Below are positions 1 to 5,188 of a DNA stretch of 64,000 bases, in pieces (the first letter of the stretch is position 1; each line of letters starts with the position of its first letter). The notes under the pieces were generated by a model. The model saw only the letters and a list, made by a program, of their open reading frames with translations, was not told where the DNA came from and did no database searches. The stretch covers positions 1-64,000 of the forward strand of contig NZ_SWKM01000017.1 of NCBI RefSeq assembly GCF_005871205.1. The letters run 5' to 3'. The translations under genes were made by a program, and so were the position numbers. The stretch is from Marinobacter alexandrii (GTDB taxonomy: Bacteria > Pseudomonadota > Gammaproteobacteria > Pseudomonadales > Oleiphilaceae).

Positions 1-124
1 CTCCAACAACAAGCGCGTGGGTAATCCGCTTTCGCTTCCCATTTGCCTCTTTGGCTTTGGCGATCTGCTCTGCGTCCAATGTCACCAATACGAGATCATT
101 ATCCATAGAGGTCCGTACACTCAT
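1..124 (-). CDS. Hypothetical cassette protein, 3' part outside the window
   Basis: An open minus-strand frame of 41 codons runs off the left edge, beginning MSVRTSMDNDLVLVTLD and continuing with a Lys/Ala-rich stretch and THALVVG. The first ATG (122-124) lies inside the recombination core itself, which reads GTTATGAG on the minus strand. A second ATG seven codons in (106-104) is a possible alternative with GGA upstream. I do not recognise the family. The frame is open over the whole visible part and sits where a cassette gene should begin, which is the support for calling it coding. Confidence 0.55.
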   Translation of the reverse strand, partial: MSVRTSMDNDLVLVTLDAEQIAKAKEANGKRKRITHALVVG

Positions 125-204
125 AACGCCAGCAGCATGCGCGCCCTTGAAATGGAGCCGAAGGCGCAATGTAAAGGGCGTCGCCGTGCCTGCTCTTGTT
201 AGGA
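123..204 (-). other. attC site (class A)
   Basis: On the minus strand it runs from CCTAAC to GTTATGAG, enclosing imperfect complementary halves (GCACGGCGACGCCC against GGGCGCGCATGC). It is nearly identical to the attC at 2008-2087, although the two cassettes carry unrelated genes. It terminates the cassette of the gene at 199-732, whose stop codon lies inside it. Confidence 0.85.
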
Positions 205-732
205 CTTTTTGTATAGATCATGTTTCGGCTCTAAAGGAGAAAACATCATCATTTTGGCGTCCTCGTTGAACCCGTATCTCGCGATCCTCGCTTCGCATGT
301 GTGACTATGCGCCGAAGCGTCGACCCAGCTTATCTCGACATCAAACTCGAACTCATAAACCGGCGGGCTTGAGCCTTCTCTCGCTTTGCCTTTATTCACG
401 AAATTGGAGGCGGGCATCTCGTGAAAAACTATTCTGCACTCCATGGCTTTTCCAGCCGATAGCAACATGGAAGAGCCATCAGTAGTTTCGAGCCTTTGAG
501 AAAAATATGTTCCTCCGTTCTTGTCAGCATGCGCAAAACGACCTTGAACGGATGTGATCAAGATATCCCGAGTCCCATTGTTGACAAGGGCAAACATCGG
601 GTTCATGAACTCACCCAACTTGTCTATTCGGACAAGGTATAATCTATCCCGAACTCTTAGCTGAACCCAGTAGAAGGTGAATACACTGAGTGCCAGCGCT
701 ATTGCAGAGAAGGATATGGATACGTATTCCAT
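199..732 (-). CDS. Cassette-encoded single-pass membrane protein, unknown function
   Basis: 177 residues. The N-terminus MEYVSISFSAIALALSVFTF is one hydrophobic segment of about 20 residues followed by Arg-rich sequence, so the protein is probably an inner-membrane-anchored cytoplasmic protein or an uncleaved signal-anchor protein. The remainder is soluble beta-rich sequence without a family I recognise. A longer frame starting at 807 would begin inside the upstream attC, so I place the start at 732. There AGGA of the core GTTAGGAC serves as the ribosome site six bases upstream. The stop lies in its own attC. Function unknown. Confidence 0.75.
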   Translation of the reverse strand: MEYVSISFSAIALALSVFTFYWVQLRVRDRLYLVRIDKLGEFMNPMFALVNNGTRDILITSVQGRFAHADKNGGTYFSQRLETTDGSSMLLSAGKAMECRIVFHEMPASNFVNKGKAREGSSPPVYEFEFDVEISWVDASAHSHTCEARIARYGFNEDAKMMMFSPLEPKHDLYKKS

Positions 733-742
733 TCGATGTCCT

Positions 743-874
743 AACGCGTAGCTAAACGGCGCACAAAGTGGAGCTGGTTTGTGCAATAATTTGCGAAGCA
801 AATGCACAAACGAGCGGAGCTTTGGGCGTCCAGTGGAGGCCGTAGGCCGGAACGGTGTTTGAGCGAATTGTTAT
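743..874 (-). other. Long attC site with nested hairpin
   Basis: About 132 bp, from the TAAC by 873 to the GTTAG at 743, so well above the 57-100 bp of its neighbours. The extra length is a nested inverted repeat at about 777-811 (GTTTGTGC...GCACAAAC outside, ATTTGC...GCAAAT inside) that would extend the variable terminal structure of the folded bottom strand. The outer half (GGCCGTAGGCC, GGAACG) resembles the attCs at 2355, 2837 and 3270. Confidence 0.8.
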
Positions 875-1350
875 GCATTTACTTTTGCGCCCTTATTGGC
901 TCTTACAAAATTGTGCAACAGAACCGCCAAATTATCTTCGTATTTGTAGAACTCAGCATCTAATTCCTCTAGAGCAGACTCATACTTTTCATCATCTTCA
1001 TATGGCTTTAATTGCTCCCAGCGCTTCGCTCGATTAGTGGATGGCTTCGACTCAGGAAACCAACTCATTGCCTTTTCTAGTAATGATGATGATTTCGAAG
1101 CATTAAGCTTTTTTAACCCGTCTAATATCTCAAGACAGTGGTCCCCCAACGAATTGAAAAAGAGCTGATCGAATCCGCCATTGTGCACTTCACCATCAAA
1201 GCACCACACTAGATATACTAATCTGGCCTCTGTTCCAATGCGTTCAAGATACTTGGTATTTCCGTCGCTTCCAGCGAATACTATCTCGTGACATGCATTA
1301 AACAAATCAAAAGCAGGTTCTTCATTTTCAGAAAAATCTGCGAACGTCAT
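871..1350 (-). CDS. DUF4375 (DMP19-like) domain protein
   Basis: 159 residues. The stretch VYLVWCFDGEVHNGGFDQ followed by LFFNSLGDHC, at about residues 45-72, matches the hallmark of the DUF4375/DMP19 C-terminal domain family (W-x-x-x-G-x-x-x-NGGF-x-Q-x-F). These are small helical cytoplasmic proteins of unclear role; some DMP19 homologues are studied as DNA-mimic or regulatory proteins. That role is not shown by this sequence. A good AAGGAGAG ribosome site precedes the ATG at 1350. The gene is noticeably AT-richer than the chromosomal genes to the right, consistent with a foreign cassette. The stop lies at the start of its attC. Confidence 0.7.
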   Translation of the reverse strand: MTFADFSENEEPAFDLFNACHEIVFAGSDGNTKYLERIGTEARLVYLVWCFDGEVHNGGFDQLFFNSLGDHCLEILDGLKKLNASKSSSLLEKAMSWFPESKPSTNRAKRWEQLKPYEDDEKYESALEELDAEFYKYEDNLAVLLHNFVRANKGAKVNA

Positions 1351-1368
1351 TTAATCTCTCCTTTATGC

Positions 1369-1444
1369 ATAACGCTGAGCACAGCGGCGCCACGACAGTG
1401 GCGTCCGGTGGCCGCAGGCCACGTACTGATGCGCCTTGTTAATG
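1369..1444 (-). other. attC site (class B)
   Basis: On the minus strand it runs from TTAACAAGGCGCATCAGTAC to AGCGTTATGC. The central GTGGCCTGCGGCCAC stem and GGCGTCC motif are shared with the attCs at 1653 and 4489. It ends the gene-poor cassette to its right. Confidence 0.85.
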
Positions 1445-1652
1445 GCCGGTAACCCGGCGGTTTATCCTTGGCACCCAAACCCGAATGCCCTCTGCCATAC
1501 AGCTTGCACTCACACTAGCCCATGGCGCGAGGAACCAGAACACGAAGCTTCCAGATTTTGCAGTGTTTTGCGGGGAGACGAGCTGGACGGTGGTTAACAT
1601 TTGAAAGCAACTCCCTGCTTTACTGACTGAATCCTTCCGAGGCCTTGGCCAT
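1439..1652 (-). other. Gene-poor cassette body; possible 53-residue peptide
   Basis: A cassette of about 210 bp before its attC. The only notable frame is 1439-1600 (ATG at 1600, 53 codons, MLTTVQLVSPQNTAKSGSFV...), ending inside the attC. The related cassette at 3778-3984 has the same first part, but its frame stops after 33 codons, so coding is doubtful. About 125 bp nearest the attC resemble the tail of the duplicated cassettes, including TTGGGTGCCAA and the hairpin GCCGGGTTACCGGC beside the attC. It may be a decayed gene, an RNA or a structural module. Confidence 0.5.
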
Positions 1653-1748
1653 TAACGCAAAGCACAGCGGCGGCCTTGGAGTGGCGACGAAGGAGCCATG
1701 GAAAGGGCGTCCGGCGGCCGCAGGCCGCGTACTGATGCGACAGGTTAA
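1653..1748 (-). other. attC site of duplicated cassette, copy 2
   Basis: On the minus strand it runs from TTTAACCTGTCGCATCAG to TTTGCGTTA, with the GCGGCCTGCGGCCGC stem and GGACGCC. It is identical to the attC at 4489-4584. Confidence 0.85.
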
Positions 1749-2011
1749 ATGCCGGTTACCCGGCTTTATATTTTGGCACCCAAGCTGAATGCCCACTCCC
1801 GATACCTTGCAGTAACTTGACCCATTGCGCCAGGAGCCAGAGCACCGAATGGGCGGAATCTGCCCGATGAATGCGCCGGATTGCCCCGCGACCTTAACAC
1901 CAGATTACCGGCCAATACCGTTGCCCAACTGAGGGCTGTTTTCTGCCTGCCGGCAACCACAAAATTGCGGCCAAACACCCAACCAAAGAACACCGGTGTA
2001 AGGCCTTTAAC
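1653..2011 (-). repeat. Duplicated integron cassette, copy 2 (eighth in the array)
   Basis: These 359 bp match 4489-4847 base for base in my reading, and the match begins and ends exactly at the GTTA recombination cores, so it is one whole cassette. It includes the attC (1653-1748). An open minus-strand frame reaches from the left core boundary to the TAA at 1766, with a GTG at 1993 as the only reasonable start inside the cassette (75 codons). In this copy the frame has no ATG of its own, because upstream sequence is attC. Confidence 0.9.
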
Positions 2012-2087
2012 GCTTGCAGCATGCGCGCCCATGAAATGGAGCCGAAGGCGCAATGTAATGGGCGTCGCCGTGCCTGCACTGGTTAGG
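2008..2087 (-). other. attC site (class A)
   Basis: On the minus strand it runs from TCCTAACCAGTGCAGGCAC to GCAAGCGTTAAAG. It differs from the attC at 123-204 at only a few positions. The stop codon of the upstream cassette gene (2083) lies within it. Confidence 0.85.
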
Positions 2088-2346
2088 AGCTCGGCCCACG
2101 AGATTCATACGAAGGCGGCACGCTAGTCATACTTGCGCAATCTCTACCATCGATGGTTTCAATGATTGCCCACATATAGGGAGCCCCTGATTGAGGGTAC
2201 GTGAAGTAATCAGTTGGCACGCCATCGATGATGAAATGGCCGAAATGCTTGATATCTTCAGCTTTGACCGAATCAGGGTCATTCTCGTCTTCCCCGAACT
2301 CTAAGCGGAGATAGTCCGCAATCCATTCTTCATCCGTCTCGTCCAT
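2083..2346 (-). CDS. Small acidic cassette protein, unknown function
   Basis: 87 residues, strongly acidic at the N-terminus (MDETDEEWIADYLRLEFGED) and without membrane segments or a signal peptide. No family recognised. The start at 2346 is supported by GGAG seven bases upstream; that GGAG is part of the recombination core GTTAGGAG at the cassette boundary. The stop falls in its attC. Probably a genuine cytoplasmic protein, because start, ribosome site and stop all fit the cassette limits. Confidence 0.65.
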   Translation of the reverse strand: MDETDEEWIADYLRLEFGEDENDPDSVKAEDIKHFGHFIIDGVPTDYFTYPQSGAPYMWAIIETIDGRDCASMTSVPPSYESRGPSS

Positions 2347-2354
2347 GTTGACTC

Positions 2355-2454
2355 CTAACGCCTTGTTTAGCGGCGGCTTTTGCGTAGCGGAGCGGAGAAA
2401 AAGCCGTCCGGTGGAGGGCCTTCGGCCCGGAACGTACTACAACAATTTGTTAAA
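2355..2454 (-). other. attC site (class C)
   Basis: On the minus strand it runs from TTTTAACAAATTG to CGTTAGGAG, with GGGCCGAAGGCCC and GGCTTTTTCTCCGCTCCGC halves shared with the attC at 2837-2935. It contains the stop of the gene at 2437. Confidence 0.85.
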
Positions 2455-2826
2455 ACCAGAAACCAACTCCGTCACTTCGAATCCAACAACTACTAAGACC
2501 ACTAGGACGCCCAACGCTTCCATAAGAATTGGCACCTCGGATTCCGCCAACAAAGTTACTGCTATCATCACTAGTAGAACAAGACAGTTGGTTACTCTAG
2601 CAACGACACTTTGTCGGCGCAGAAAAAACGCGAGGACGGCAAGACCCACCCCGATGAAGAGCCCAACAAGTAGCTTTATCACTGGTGCTTCTGGTTTCGT
2701 AAAACCGTAACCCGCCGAGAAAATCAAAAGGGCCGCGAAGAAAATATAGATTATTGGAAACAGCGTCGTAGCCGCCGACCTGTGGCCTTCCCTGACCTTC
2801 TGGAGCCTATCTCTCATACTCTGCAT
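2437..2826 (-). CDS. Cassette-encoded polytopic membrane protein
   Basis: 129 residues. After a basic, charged N-terminus (MQSMRDRLQKVREGHRSA) there are about four hydrophobic segments: roughly residues 20-42, 47-67, 75-95 and 98-120. It is therefore an inner-membrane protein with a cytoplasmic N-terminus. No family recognised. The frame reads through the TAAC of its attC and stops inside the site. No strong ribosome site precedes the ATG at 2826, and a second ATG lies three codons further on. Confidence 0.7.
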   Translation of the reverse strand: MQSMRDRLQKVREGHRSAATTLFPIIYIFFAALLIFSAGYGFTKPEAPVIKLLVGLFIGVGLAVLAFFLRRQSVVARVTNCLVLLVMIAVTLLAESEVPILMEALGVLVVLVVVGFEVTELVSGFNKLL

Positions 2827-2836
2827 GATTACGTTT

Positions 2837-2935
2837 TAACGCCTGCATAAACGGCGGCTTTTGCGCAGCGAAGCGGAGAAAAAGCCGTCCGGAGGAGGCC
2901 CATCGGGCCGGAACGAATTTGATGCACTTGTTACA
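2837..2935 (-). other. attC site (class C)
   Basis: On the minus strand it runs from TGTAACAAGTGCATC to GCGTTAAAACG, with the conserved GTTCCGGCCCGATGGGCC segment and the GGCTTTTTCTCCGCTTCGC half. It closes the NIPSNAP cassette. Confidence 0.85.
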
Positions 2936-2938
2936 AGC

Positions 2939-3244
2939 TTACTCAAAAACCGGCCTCATAAAACTGCGCTCACAGCTTAGTACACAACGAGTTTCTTCCG
3001 CGTATTTGAATGCGGCTTGGCAATCGGAGTCTTTGAACGAGGCTTCACGGTATTTTTCGTAGGCTGCCAAAGACTCGAAGGTGAATAACGCGATAGCGAT
3101 ATTGTTGGCACCCTCGGACGGCAGAAAATACCCATGATGCTGACCGCCGAATTTCTGGACCAAGGGTATCCACATTTTCGAGTAGCGCTCGAACTCGGCG
3201 GCTTTGTAGGGATCTATAACGTACTTTAAGTAGCAGGTAACCAC
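2939..3244 (-). CDS. NIPSNAP family protein (cassette)
   Basis: 101 residues of NIPSNAP/dimeric alpha-beta-barrel type. MVTCYLKYVIDPYKAAEFERY, then W-I-P-L-V-x-x-x-G-G-x-x-x-GYFLPSEG, and the A-L-F-T-F-ESLAAYEKYR element are the usual order of the family. The biochemical role of bacterial members is not defined. It begins with GTG (3242-3244) behind AAAGGGAG, five bases upstream; no ATG fits. It is complete and near usual length, with the stop just before the attC. NIPSNAP genes are common passengers in environmental integrons. Confidence 0.85.
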   Translation of the reverse strand: MVTCYLKYVIDPYKAAEFERYSKMWIPLVQKFGGQHHGYFLPSEGANNIAIALFTFESLAAYEKYREASFKDSDCQAAFKYAEETRCVLSCERSFMRPVFE

Positions 3245-3269
3245 TTGGACTCCCTTTCAGTTGACCTTG

Positions 3270-3352
3270 TAACGCCAGCAATAAACGGCGCCCTGACAAG
3301 GGCGTCCGGTGGAGGCCCGTCGGGCCGGAACGAATTTGATTGCCTTGTTACG
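3270..3352 (-). other. attC site (class C, short)
   Basis: On the minus strand it runs from GTAACAAGGCAATC to GGCGTTACAAGG, with GTTCCGGCCCGACGGGCC and GGACGCCC shared with the attCs at 2355 and 2837. It holds the stop of the gene at 3348. Confidence 0.85.
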
Positions 3353-3686
3353 TTTTGAGTCTGGCACGGAGGTCCTCGGCTGTGTAGGTGAGAGACTCTT
3401 GGCCGTACCGGGGCGAAACCAAAACATCGACGATTTGTAGGCTCGATGAACCCAACCAGGCAGCACCCAGAAAATTGCTCATCGGTACGAACACCGGGGA
3501 CAGCCCTTTTTGGCTCAACTTTTCGGCGAACACTTCTGCTTTTTCTGCTGACGACCAAACAGGGAGCCCCCTACCACCCTCCGCTTGTAGGGCATAAAGC
3601 GATTGGCCTGCCATTAGCACCCAAACACCATCCTGCTCCTGAACAGAGGTGATAAATTCGCGATCACCGATGATTTCTACGTTCAT
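3348..3686 (-). CDS. DUF2750 family protein (cassette)
   Basis: 112 residues. The order F-I-x-x-V-x-x-Q-D-G-VWVLM, LPVWSSAEKAEVFAEK and the final SPRYG...YTAEDLRARL matches the DUF2750 pattern of small cytoplasmic proteins of unknown role, often found near immunity or cassette regions. The ATG is at 3686, with no strong ribosome site. The stop lies within the attC. Complete, with no truncation visible. Confidence 0.65.
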   Translation of the reverse strand: MNVEIIGDREFITSVQEQDGVWVLMAGQSLYALQAEGGRGLPVWSSAEKAEVFAEKLSQKGLSPVFVPMSNFLGAAWLGSSSLQIVDVLVSPRYGQESLTYTAEDLRARLKT

Positions 3687-3718
3687 TCAAATACTCGATG
3701 CTTTGTCGACGACGAAAC

Positions 3719-3777
3719 GTAACGCCAGCGGCAGGGGCGCGACGAAAGGAGCGTCCCTTGACCGCACTTGTTAATGG
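3719..3777 (-). other. attC site (shortest, about 58 bp)
   Basis: On the minus strand it runs from TTAACAAGTGCGGTC to GGCGTTACGTTTCG, with only AAGGGACGCTCC and GGGGCGCGACG-type halves and a small loop. It ends the gene-poor cassette at 3778-3984. Confidence 0.8.
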
Positions 3778-3984
3778 CCGGTTACCCGGCGGTTGATCCC
3801 TGGCACCCAAATCTGAATGCCTTCTGCAATTCAGCTTGCACTAACCCTAGCCCATGGCGCGAGGAACCAGAACACGAAGTTCTGAGATTTTGCAGTGTCT
3901 TGCGGGGAGACGAGCTGGACATTGGAAAACATTTGAAAGCAACTCCCTGCTTAACTGCATGAATCCTTCCGTGGCCTTGGCCAT
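3778..3984 (-). other. Gene-poor cassette, homologue of 1439-1652
   Basis: About 207 bp, close to 90% identical to the cassette body at 1439-1652. The frame that is 53 codons long there starts MFSNVQLVSPQDTAKSQNFV here and ends early at a TGA after 33 codons. The shared tail near the attC (TTGGGTGCCA, then GCCGGGTAACCGGC) is kept. Nucleotide conservation with a broken frame points to a non-coding or decayed element rather than a protein gene. Confidence 0.5.
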
Positions 3985-4047
3985 TAACGCGAAGTGCAGT
4001 GGCGCGCTTCAGCGCTTCAGCGCGTCCACTGCCACGTATTGTTATCA
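3984..4047 (-). other. attC site of the GNAT cassette
   Basis: On the minus strand it runs from GATAACAATACGTGG to TTCGCGTTAATGG, with complementary GGCAGTGGACGCGC and GCGCGCCACTGC halves, about 62 bp. The TGA stop of the acetyltransferase overlaps its edge. Confidence 0.8.
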
Positions 4048-4467
4048 ATTGAACTCAAAAACATACTGCTGCTTCAACAATTTGAAGCCTTGCGATTGGT
4101 AGAACTTGTGGGTGGCCCCGCGCTTCGAATTGCTGCGAACGCGGACAGCGAGCCCGATTGACTCGGCCCAGGACGTTGCCTCCGCGACCAATTTAGATCC
4201 GGTACCTTCGCCCCTGTATCGCTCATCAACTATCAGGCCCGCGATTTCAATAAAAGGCGCCACTCCAACCCGCACCGCCAAATATGCGTGTAGCCAACCA
4301 ACAATGGTCCCGCCTGAATCCGCCACCCAGATTCGATGGTCGTTTGAGTTTAACAACAGACTCAGCGCGTCGCCGGATTGCTGCTTTGCTTCCGCAGCAG
4401 GCGTCAGTACTTGCGCTAAACGTTCGATATCATGTTTGTCTGCCAACACTGCTGGCCTGATGCTCAC
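4045..4467 (-). CDS. GNAT family N-acetyltransferase (cassette)
   Basis: 140 residues, a single GNAT fold predicted to transfer acetyl from acetyl-CoA to an unknown amine. The acetyl-CoA loop is clear in LIVDERYRGEGTGSKLV (R-x-x-G-x-G at about residues 84-90), followed by the W-A-x-x-x-G-L helix and the C-terminal F-Y-x-S-Q-GF element. It starts with GTG (4465-4467) behind GGAG five bases upstream. Complete, and the second cassette from attI, so likely to be expressed. The sequence does not assign it to aminoglycosides or any known resistance subgroup. Confidence 0.85.
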   Translation of the reverse strand: MSIRPAVLADKHDIERLAQVLTPAAEAKQQSGDALSLLLNSNDHRIWVADSGGTIVGWLHAYLAVRVGVAPFIEIAGLIVDERYRGEGTGSKLVAEATSWAESIGLAVRVRSNSKRGATHKFYQSQGFKLLKQQYVFEFN

Positions 4468-4488
4468 AAGTTCTCCGAATAAGATTTA

Positions 4489-4584
4489 TAACGCAAAGCA
4501 CAGCGGCGGCCTTGGAGTGGCGACGAAGGAGCCATGGAAAGGGCGTCCGGCGGCCGCAGGCCGCGTACTGATGCGACAGGTTAA
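4489..4584 (-). other. attC site of duplicated cassette, copy 1
   Basis: Same sequence as 1653-1748, with the TTTAAC and GCGTTA ends and the central GCGGCCTGCGGCCGC stem. Confidence 0.85.
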
Positions 4585-4847
4585 ATGCCGGTTACCCGGC
4601 TTTATATTTTGGCACCCAAGCTGAATGCCCACTCCCGATACCTTGCAGTAACTTGACCCATTGCGCCAGGAGCCAGAGCACCGAATGGGCGGAATCTGCC
4701 CGATGAATGCGCCGGATTGCCCCGCGACCTTAACACCAGATTACCGGCCAATACCGTTGCCCAACTGAGGGCTGTTTTCTGCCTGCCGGCAACCACAAAA
4801 TTGCGGCCAAACACCCAACCAAAGAACACCGGTGTAAGGCCTTTAAC
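4489..4847 (-). repeat. Duplicated integron cassette, copy 1 (first in the array)
   Basis: 359 bp identical, as read, to 1653-2011. The match stops exactly at the two GTTA cores. Being next to attI, this is the most recently inserted or rearranged position in the array. Confidence 0.9.
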
Positions 4848-4871
4848 AGCTAATTCAGCGACAAATGACAT
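4602..4871 (-). CDS. Possible small protein of the first cassette, start codon in attI
   Basis: An open frame of 89 codons. Its ATG (4869-4871) and first eight codons (MSFVAELA) lie in the attI region and the rest (VKGLTPVFFGWVFG...) in the cassette, so the cassette supplies a frame that is open at its 5' core boundary. In the second copy of this cassette the same frame runs into attC instead. There is no clear ribosome site. The only cassette-internal start would be a GTG at 4829. The tail is shared with non-coding-looking cassettes, so this may not be a real protein. Confidence 0.3.
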   Translation of the reverse strand: MSFVAELAVKGLTPVFFGWVFGRNFVVAGRQKTALSWATVLAGNLVLRSRGNPAHSSGRFRPFGALAPGAMGQVTARYREWAFSLGAKI

Positions 4872-4910
4872 CTATCCAGAACACGCTTATTTCCATGCGC
4901 CCTAGACACC
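4843..4910 (-). other. attI-type primary recombination site
   Basis: The core GTTAAAG (minus strand, at 4847-4841) is the boundary where similarity with the second cassette copy stops, so sequence to its right is not cassette. Upstream on the minus strand are GTCATTTGTCGCTGAATTAG and further unpaired sequence, without the fold-back symmetry of attC, as expected for attI. The right limit is arbitrary. Confidence 0.65.
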
Positions 4911-4925
4911 ATCCACCATAAATTC

Positions 4926-4982
4926 TTTTATTTTCAGAAAACTACCAACCTCAAAACTAGTTGGCTTGGAAATAAACGTCAA
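4926..4982 (-). promoter_or_regulatory. Candidate cassette promoter (Pc)
   Basis: Two weak minus-strand promoter-like pairs point into the array: TTGACG (4982-4977) with TAGTTT 17 bases on, and TTGAGG (4954-4949) with AATAAA about 16 bases on. Integron cassettes are normally driven from this side. Neither match is good, so the call rests mostly on position. The rest of 4911-5156 shows nothing else recognisable. Confidence 0.25.
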
Positions 4983-5156
4983 TTGTCGGATTTTCCCAAG
5001 CGCCTCCGTTCGTTTATCTGCAATTAGTCTTCACCGACTATTCCATATCTTTCATAGAGTTGTAAGCCAACTGGCGCGAAATTTACGAAGTTTTGCGACA
5101 GTTGTCGTATATCTCCGCTTTTCTCCGTGAAATAACGCAGAGGTAGACCTAAAATG

Positions 5157-5172
5157 CTGTATAAATAAACAG
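5157..5172 (+). promoter_or_regulatory. LexA box upstream of intI
   Basis: CTGTATAAATAAACAG is CTGT-N8-ACAG, the gammaproteobacterial LexA consensus. It lies 16 bases before the chosen intI start and covers the likely -10/+1 region, so LexA should repress the integrase until the SOS response. Confidence 0.85.
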
Positions 5173-5188
5173 CATGGAGGCTGACCAT

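Noticed and set aside
123..4584. CRISPR array
   Set aside because: The regularly spaced repeats are long (57-134 bp), imperfect, self-complementary and separated by genes. They are attC sites.
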